Assembly: GCA_947479995.1 (NCBI GenBank)
Contig: CANKBT010000202.1
Span: 1 to 5,932 of the forward strand
DNA from: Frankiaceae bacterium
Lineage (GTDB): Bacteria > Actinomycetota > Actinomycetes > Mycobacteriales > SCTD01
Direction: 5' to 3'
DNA length: 5,932 bases
Both the position numbers and the translations under genes were made by a program. Shown here one piece after another: positions 1 to 4,182 of this stretch (the first letter of the stretch is position 1; each line of letters starts with the position of its first letter). Under the pieces are notes generated by a model. The model made no database searches, was not told the origin of the DNA, and saw only the letters and a list, made by a program, of their open reading frames with translations.

Positions 1-1
1 C

Positions 2-1051
2 GGCCTGCCGGGCGGCGAGCAGGGCTTCAACATCGGGCGCGTCGTCGCGGTGCAGCTCGGCTACGACCACCTGCCCGGGACGACCATCACGCGCTACTGC
101 TCCTCCTCGCTGCAGACGACGCGCATGGCGGCCCACGCCATCCGCGCCGGCGAGGGCGACATCTACATCTCCGCCGGCGTCGAGACGGTGAGCCGCTACA
201 TCAAGGGCAACTCCGACATGATCCCGGACACCGAGAACCCGAAGTTCGCCGACGCCAAGGCGCGCACCGAGGCCACCAAGGCCAGCGAGGGCTCCAGCTG
301 GTCCGACCCGCGCGAGGACGGCCAGCTCCCCGACGTCTACATCGCCATGGGCGAGACGGCCGAGAACCTCGCCCGCCTCAAGGGCATCAGCCGCCAGGAC
401 CAGGACGAGTTCGCCGTCTCCTCGCAGAACCGCGCGGAGAAGGCCATCGCCAACGGCTTCTTCGAGCGCGAGATCACGCCGATCACCACGCCCGACGGCA
501 CGGTCGTCAGCACCGACGACGGCCCGCGCGCCGGCGTCACCCTCGAGGGCGTCTCCGGCCTCAAGCCGGTCTTCCGCAGCGACGGCACCGTCACCGCCGG
601 CAACGCCTGCCCGCTCAACGACGGCGCGTCCGCCGTGCTCGTCATGAGCGACACGAAGGCGAAGGAGCTGGGCCTGACCCCGCTCGCCCGCATCGTCTCC
701 ACCGCGGTCACCGGCCTGTCGCCGGAGATCATGGGCTACGGCCCGTACGAGGCGATCAAGGTCGCCCTCAAGCGCGCCGGCAAGGAGGTCTCGGACATCG
801 ACGTGTTCGAGATCAACGAGGCCTTCGCCGCGCAGGTCGTCCCGAGCGCCCGCGACCTCGGCATCGACTTCGACAAGCTCAACCCGTTCGGCGGCGCCAT
901 CGCCCTCGGCCACCCGTTCGGCTCGACCGGCGCCCGCATCACCGGCACGCTCATCAACGGCCTGCAGACCCTCGACGGCCAGTTCGGCGTCGAGTCGATG
1001 TGCGTCGGCGGCGGCATGGGCATGGCCATGGTGATCGAGCGCCTCAGCTAG
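2..1051 (+). CDS. Acetyl-CoA acetyltransferase-type thiolase (5' partial)
   Basis: Thiolase that condenses two acyl-CoA molecules or, in reverse, cleaves 3-ketoacyl-CoA; a cytoplasmic enzyme of fatty-acid or related acyl-CoA metabolism. The frame is open from base 2 to a TAG at 1049-1051, giving about 350 codons. Thiolases are usually about 390-400 residues, so roughly 50 N-terminal residues lie upstream of the window; the GTG at base 50 is internal and not the start. All catalytic landmarks are visible: the nucleophilic Cys in RYCSSSLQT (TGC at 98-100), NEAFA (about 815-829), the catalytic His in GHPFGSTGAR (CAC at 911-913), and the second Cys in CVGGGMG (TGC at 1001-1003). GNACPLNDGA has Cys where many thiolases have Ser; from memory a Cys here also occurs in actinobacterial members. 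Substrate chain length cannot be fixed, so it could be biosynthetic (AtoB/PhaA-like) or degradative (FadA-like). It ends in a hairpin and is convergent with the next gene. Confidence 0.95.
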   Translation, partial: GLPGGEQGFNIGRVVAVQLGYDHLPGTTITRYCSSSLQTTRMAAHAIRAGEGDIYISAGVETVSRYIKGNSDMIPDTENPKFADAKARTEATKASEGSSWSDPREDGQLPDVYIAMGETAENLARLKGISRQDQDEFAVSSQNRAEKAIANGFFEREITPITTPDGTVVSTDDGPRAGVTLEGVSGLKPVFRSDGTVTAGNACPLNDGASAVLVMSDTKAKELGLTPLARIVSTAVTGLSPEIMGYGPYEAIKVALKRAGKEVSDIDVFEINEAFAAQVVPSARDLGIDFDKLNPFGGAIALGHPFGSTGARITGTLINGLQTLDGQFGVESMCVGGGMGMAMVIERLS

Positions 1052-1065
1052 CCGTCCGCACCTCC

Positions 1066-1099
1066 CGACGGCCGGTCCCCGCGAGGGGGCCGGCCGTCG
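1066..1099. terminator. Long hairpin between convergent genes, probable bidirectional terminator
   Basis: The arms are 1066-1080 and 1085-1099, around a GCGA tetraloop. Ten outer pairs are perfect (CGACGGCCGG with CCGGCCGTCG), followed by one T-G wobble and four C-G pairs, for a 15-bp stem. It starts 14 bp after the thiolase stop and lies 22 bp beyond the stop of the minus-strand gene, so it can serve both. No T tract follows on either side. That is common in high-GC actinobacteria but leaves open whether termination is intrinsic. Confidence 0.7.
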
Positions 1100-1120
1100 T
1101 GCGTGCGGGGCGGCGCGGGC

Positions 1121-1534
1121 TCAGGGCGCGAGCACGGGGCAGGCCGCGCGGGCGGCGCGCAGCAGCGCCAGCTCGTCGGGAGCGCCCAGCTCGGCGAGCA
1201 GCCCTGCCGGCACCTCGTCGCCGAGCAGCTCGCGGCGGTGCAGCAGCAGGTGGGCGGTCGCCGCACGGGCGCGCTCGGGCGGCGGGTCGGCCCGCACCAG
1301 GTCGTCGGCCGTCACGGCCAGCTGGTCGGGCAGCGCCAGGTCGCTGTCGAGCCGCGGCAGCGGCACCGGCGCCCCGCCCGCGGCGTCGGCCAGCCAGGCG
1401 GCGAGGTGGTGCACGAGGTCGCCGCGGGTGCCGTACGGGTCGACCACGGCCGCCCAGCGCGCGGGGGTGAACAGCCGCAGCCGCGACACCAGCGACGACG
1501 CCTCGCGGGCGAGCAGGGAGGCGTCCCCCGTCAC
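1121..1534 (-). CDS. Small protein, possibly DinB/maleylpyruvate isomerase-like
   Basis: A 137-residue protein with no membrane segment or signal peptide, so probably cytoplasmic. Almost every codon ends in G or C, while overlapping plus-strand frames give unnatural Gln/Arg/Val-rich translations, so this strand is coding. The N-terminal part has an amphipathic helix, a Trp at 27, and RGDLVHHLAAWLAD (about 37-50), which resembles the D-L-V-x-H-L-A metal-ligand segment of mycothiol-dependent maleylpyruvate isomerase N-domains and DinB/YfiT proteins. A later HLLLH (H95-x3-H99) could provide the other two ligands of a DinB-type His triad. Against this, the protein is short (the family is usually 150 or more residues) and only about 52 residues separate H43 from H95. 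No reaction can be assigned. The GTG at 1534 is the only usual start codon after the upstream in-frame stop. No good ribosome binding site precedes it, so translation may be leaderless or nearly so. Confidence 0.72.
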   Translation of the reverse strand: MTGDASLLAREASSLVSRLRLFTPARWAAVVDPYGTRGDLVHHLAAWLADAAGGAPVPLPRLDSDLALPDQLAVTADDLVRADPPPERARAATAHLLLHRRELLGDEVPAGLLAELGAPDELALLRAARAACPVLAP

Positions 1535-1548
1535 GTGGTCGTCACGTG
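1530..1548. repeat. Two direct copies of GTCACGTG, 11 bp apart, possible operator
   Basis: GTCACGTG occurs at 1530-1537 and again at 1541-1548, separated by GTC. Each copy contains the palindrome CACGTG. The 11-bp period places both copies on nearly the same face of the helix. The first copy covers the GTG start codon of the minus-strand gene. The position in a divergent promoter region suggests a regulator site, but the regulator is unknown. Confidence 0.35.
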
Positions 1549-1577
1549 AGGAGCGTAGGTCCCGCGGGTAGCGTCAC
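1546..1577. promoter_or_regulatory. Divergent promoter region, weak -10-like hexamers
   Basis: The 82-bp gap between divergent starts must carry signals for both directions unless transcription enters from outside. On the plus strand TAGCGT (1569-1574) fits the actinobacterial TAnnnT -10 pattern and lies 43 bp before the CNNM start. On the minus strand TACGCT (1557 down to 1552) also fits; its expected transcript start is about 10 bp before the GTG at 1534, consistent with a very short leader. No convincing -35 box is present for either: GTGAGG at 1546-1551 is a poor plus-strand candidate, and GTGACG (1577 down to 1572) is only 14 bp from the minus -10. Confidence 0.25.
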
Positions 1578-1598
1578 CCCCGTGCCTCACCATCCCCG

Positions 1599-1617
1599 CG
1601 CGGGGACGAGCCCCGCG
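1599..1617 (+). promoter_or_regulatory. Ribosome binding site and start inside a hairpin
   Basis: The likely Shine-Dalgarno sequence GGGGACGAG (1602-1610) precedes the GTG start at 1617 by 6 bp. CGCGGGG (1599-1605) is an exact inverted repeat of CCCCGCG (1611-1617), with ACGAG as loop. A 7-bp GC-only stem would therefore bury half of the ribosome binding site and the first base of the start codon. The same GGGG can instead pair with CCCC at 1594-1597, so two mutually exclusive hairpins are possible. Confidence 0.4.
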
Positions 1618-2951
1618 TGATCACGGCCCTGCTCGGCGTCCTCGCCGTCCTGCTCCTCACCCTCGGCACGGCCCTGTTCGTGGCCGCCGAGTTCTCGCTC
1701 GTGGCGGTCGAGCGCACCCAGCTCGACAACGCCGTCAAGGCCGGTGACCAGCGGGCGGCCGGCGTGCAGCGGGCCGTCCGCACCCTGTCGTTCCAGCTGT
1801 CGGGCGCGCAGCTCGGCATCACGGTCACGACGCTCGTCGTCGGCTTCATCGCCGAGCCGTCGTTCGCCGCGCTGCTCGAGCCGCTGACCACCGCGGTCGG
1901 CCTCGACGACAGCGCCGCCCGCGCCGTGTCGATCACCACGGCGCTCGTCGTGGCGACCCTGCTGCAGATGGTCGTCGGCGAGCTCATCCCGAAGAACTGG
2001 GCGATCGCCCGGCCGATGGCGGTGGCCCGCGCGGTCGCCGCCCCGCAGCGGCTGTTCAGCGCCGTCGCCCGCCCGCTCATCGCCGTCGCCAACGGCAGCG
2101 CCAACCGCCTGGTGCGCGCGATCGGCATCGAGCCGCAGGAGGAGCTGCGCTCGGCGCGCTCGGCCGAGGAGCTCGGCAGCCTGGTCCGCACCTCGGAGGA
2201 GACCGGCACGCTCTCGCCGCGCACGGCCTCGATGCTGTCGCGCTCGCTGGCCTTCGGCGACCGCTCGGCGGTCGACGTCATGACCTCGCGCACGCAGGTC
2301 GTCGCGCTGCCCGAGACGGCGTCCGCGGCGCAGCTGCTCAGCGCCGCCCGCGCGTCCGGCCACTCCCGCTTCCCCGTCGAGGGCGAGGGCATCGACGACG
2401 TCGTCGGCGTCGCCCACGTCAAGCAGGCGCTCGCCGTGCCGCGCGAGGAGCGCCGCCGCACGCGGCTGTCGACGATCATGGGCCCGGCCCCGCGCGTGCC
2501 GGAGAGCCTGCACCTCGACCGCCTGCTGGTCACCCTGCGCGAGCCCGGCCTGCAGATGGCCGTCGTCGTCGACGAGTACGGCGGCACCGCCGGCATCGTC
2601 ACCCTCGAGGACCTCGTCGAGGAGCTGGTCGGCGACGTCGCCGACGAGCACGACGACGAGCGCCCCGAGGTCGAGCAGCGCCGCGGCACCTACTCGCTGT
2701 CGGGCCTGCTGCGCGACGACGAGGTGCTGGAGGCGACCGGCCTGCGGCTGCCCGAGGGCCCGTACGACACCCTCGGCGGCTTCGTCATGGCCCGGCTCGG
2801 CCGCGTGCCGCGCCGCGGCGACGTCGTCGAGGCCGAGGGCTGGGAGCTCAAGGTGACCGCGATGGACGGCCGGCGCGTGGACCGCGTCACCGCCGAGGAG
2901 CGGGTGCACGAGGAGCACGCGCCCGTCGCGCCCGTGGCGTCGCTGTCGTGA
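1617..2951 (+). CDS. CNNM/CBS-domain transporter with CorC_HlyC domain
   Basis: A 444-residue integral membrane protein of the CorC/HlyC family (often labelled 'hemolysin', but related to CNNM Mg2+ transporters), probably moving Mg2+ or another divalent cation out of the cell. Domain order: TM1 at about 3-28 with FVAAEFSLVAVERTQ; a short re-entrant or TM segment with LSGAQLGIT (61-69); a TM segment at about 101-122 ending in GELIPKN (121-127), the family's signature turn; CBS1 at about 218-273; CBS2 at about 285-341 with the classic VVDEYGGTAGIVTLEDLVEE (317-336); an acidic linker (340-353); and a CorC_HlyC domain at about 356-425. CBS pairs in this family bind ATP. The TM1 position that is Asn in the family motif N-x-F-F-x-x-A-E is Thr18 here. 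The start is GTG 1617, with GGGGACGAG 6 bp upstream. Its stop overlaps the next start, so the two paralogues are translationally coupled. The pair resembles, from memory, adjacent mycobacterial genes Rv1842c/Rv1841c. Confidence 0.93.
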   Translation: MITALLGVLAVLLLTLGTALFVAAEFSLVAVERTQLDNAVKAGDQRAAGVQRAVRTLSFQLSGAQLGITVTTLVVGFIAEPSFAALLEPLTTAVGLDDSAARAVSITTALVVATLLQMVVGELIPKNWAIARPMAVARAVAAPQRLFSAVARPLIAVANGSANRLVRAIGIEPQEELRSARSAEELGSLVRTSEETGTLSPRTASMLSRSLAFGDRSAVDVMTSRTQVVALPETASAAQLLSAARASGHSRFPVEGEGIDDVVGVAHVKQALAVPREERRRTRLSTIMGPAPRVPESLHLDRLLVTLREPGLQMAVVVDEYGGTAGIVTLEDLVEELVGDVADEHDDERPEVEQRRGTYSLSGLLRDDEVLEATGLRLPEGPYDTLGGFVMARLGRVPRRGDVVEAEGWELKVTAMDGRRVDRVTAEERVHEEHAPVAPVASLS

Positions 2952-4060
2952 GCACCGTCCCGCTCGTCCTGGCCGTCCTGCTGCTGGCCGGCAACGCCTT
3001 CTTCGTCGGCGCGGAGTTCGCCGTCATCTCGGTGCGCCGCAGCCAGGTGGAGCCGCTCGCCGCGGAGAGCCGCCGCGCCCGCACCGTGCTCGAGGGCCTG
3101 TCGCACCTGTCGCTCATGCTCGCCGGCGCGCAGCTCGGCATCACCCTGTGCTCGCTGGGCCTCGGCGCCGTCGCCGAGCCGGCCGTCGCCCACCTGCTCG
3201 AGGACGCCTTCGAGGCGGTCCACGTGCCCGAGGCGCTGCTGCACCCGATCGCCTTCGCCATCGCGCTGACGCTCGTCGTCTTCCTGCACATGGTGCTCGG
3301 CGAGATGGTGCCGAAGAACATCGCGATCGCCACGCCGGAGCGCGCCTCGCTGGTGCTCGTGCCGCCGCTGGTGGCCTTCGTGCGCCTCGTCAAGCCGGTG
3401 CTCAGCCTGCTCAACAGCCTGGCCAACGCCGCCCTCAAGCTCATCGGCGTCGAGCCCAAGGACGAGCTGACCAGCAGCTACTCCCCCGACGAGCTGGCCG
3501 ACATCATCGCCGAGTCGCGCTCGGAGGGGCTGCTCGACAGCGACGAGGTCGAGCGCCTCACCGGCGCCCTCGCGCTGCGCGAGATCACCGCCCGCGACGT
3601 GATGATCCCGCTCGACGCGCTGGTCACCGTCACCGAGGCGACCACCGCCGACGAGCTCGAGCAGCTCGTCGTCGTCACCGGCTACTCGCGCTTCCCGGTG
3701 CGCAGCCGCGCCGACGACCCCGCCACCGAGGACGTCGTCGAGGGCCGCCTGCTCGGCTTCGTGCACGTCAAGGACGTGCTCGGCATGACCTCGGCCGCCC
3801 GCCGCCGGCCGCTGCCGCCGGCGCTGTTCCGCCCGATGCCCGAGCTGCGCCACGACTCGCCGCTCGAGGAGGTGCTGGCCGCCCTGCAGCGCCGCACCGC
3901 CCACCTCGCGCAGGTCGTCGACGATCGCGGCACCATCGGCGTCATCGCGCTCGAGGACGTCGTCGAGGAGTTCGTCGGCGAGGTCGAGGACGCCACCAAC
4001 CCGCTCAACGCCCCGGCGCTGCCCGAGGCCGACGAGGAGCTCGTCGCCGCCCAGGACTGA
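2948..4060 (+). CDS. CNNM/CBS-domain transporter paralogue without CorC_HlyC domain
   Basis: A 370-residue membrane protein, paralogous to the preceding gene and likely its partner in divalent-cation (probably Mg2+) transport. TM1 at about 4-28 carries the full family motif NAFFVGAEFAVISVRRSQVE (16-35); LAGAQLGITL lies at 58-67; a TM segment at about 99-120 leads into GEMVPKNIAIATP (118-130); another hydrophobic stretch follows at about 133-165. The CBS pair is at about 215-280 (GYSRFPV at 245-251, LLGFVHVKDVL at 268-278) and about 290-347. The CBS2 signature is degenerate: VVDDRGTIGVIALED (323-337) has Asp-Arg for the usual Glu-Tyr and is one residue shorter than in the neighbour. The protein stops after an acidic tail, with no CorC_HlyC domain, a natural end since the stop is followed by a hairpin. 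The start GTG overlaps the upstream stop (GTGA, 4 bp) and has no ribosome binding site of its own, pointing to coupled translation and perhaps a heterodimer, since family members are dimeric. Confidence 0.93.
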   Translation: MSTVPLVLAVLLLAGNAFFVGAEFAVISVRRSQVEPLAAESRRARTVLEGLSHLSLMLAGAQLGITLCSLGLGAVAEPAVAHLLEDAFEAVHVPEALLHPIAFAIALTLVVFLHMVLGEMVPKNIAIATPERASLVLVPPLVAFVRLVKPVLSLLNSLANAALKLIGVEPKDELTSSYSPDELADIIAESRSEGLLDSDEVERLTGALALREITARDVMIPLDALVTVTEATTADELEQLVVVTGYSRFPVRSRADDPATEDVVEGRLLGFVHVKDVLGMTSAARRRPLPPALFRPMPELRHDSPLEEVLAALQRRTAHLAQVVDDRGTIGVIALEDVVEEFVGEVEDATNPLNAPALPEADEELVAAQD

Positions 4061-4066
4061 CCGCCG

Positions 4067-4088
4067 CCGCCCGCCCTCCGGCGGGCGG
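4067..4088 (+). terminator. GC-rich hairpin after the CNNM pair, probable terminator
   Basis: A perfect 9-bp stem (4067-4075 with 4080-4088) around a CTCC loop begins 7 bp after the stop of the second CNNM gene. There is no T tract, as at the other hairpin in this window. It probably ends the two-gene operon and separates it from the beta-helix gene, though some readthrough cannot be excluded. Confidence 0.55.
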
Positions 4089-4101
4089 GCCGTCGACATC
4101 C

Positions 4102-4143
4102 GGGCCGGGGAGGTGCATGCTCCGCCGCGAGCCCGGCCCCTGA
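4102..4143 (+). promoter_or_regulatory. Hairpin enclosing a possible 8-codon leader ORF
   Basis: GGGCCGGG (4102-4109) pairs exactly with CCCGGCCC (4132-4139). Between and overlapping the arms lies ATG at 4117, preceded 3 bp upstream by GGGGAGG (4107-4113), the best Shine-Dalgarno match in the window, and encoding MLRREPGP before TGA at 4141-4143. GGAG (4109-4112) can also pair with CTCC (4120-4123), hiding the ribosome binding site and ATG. The arrangement looks like a translated leader within a structured 5' region of the beta-helix gene, whose ATG is 39 bp after the TGA. Chance occurrence in 75%-plus GC DNA is a real alternative. Confidence 0.3.
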
Positions 4144-4182
4144 CCCGTCGCCCGCTCGGTCACCGACGGCGGGGGGACGCGC

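Noticed and set aside
50..1051. Thiolase starting at the GTG at base 50
   Set aside because: The frame continues upstream with thiolase-like sequence (GGEQGFNIGRVVA), and starting at 50 would lack about 65 residues, so the gene is cut by the window edge.
1103..1549. Plus-strand open frame over the small minus-strand gene
   Set aside because: Gln/Arg/Gly/Val-rich with no structure, whereas the minus-strand frame shows the G/C-ending codon bias and a sensible helical protein.
1587..2918. Long minus-strand open frame opposite the first CNNM gene (443 codons)
   Set aside because: The translation is rich in Arg, Gly, Ala, Asp, Gln and His with no recognisable domain. It is antisense to a gene with clear family motifs; long antisense frames are expected where third positions are almost all G or C.
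1617..2951. Haemolysin toxin function for the CNNM proteins
   Set aside because: The label is historical for this family; the CNNM, CBS and CorC_HlyC domains point to cation transport, and there is no secretion signal or toxin repeat.
2690..4099. Minus-strand open frame opposite the second CNNM gene (469 codons)
   Set aside because: Same composition artefact, dominated by Arg, Gly, Glu, Val and Gln, spanning two real plus-strand genes and their junction.
3148..4143. Plus-strand open frame of 331 codons in another register over the second CNNM gene
   Set aside because: The translation is almost entirely Arg, Ala, Gly and Pro, a typical wrong-register product of high-GC coding DNA.
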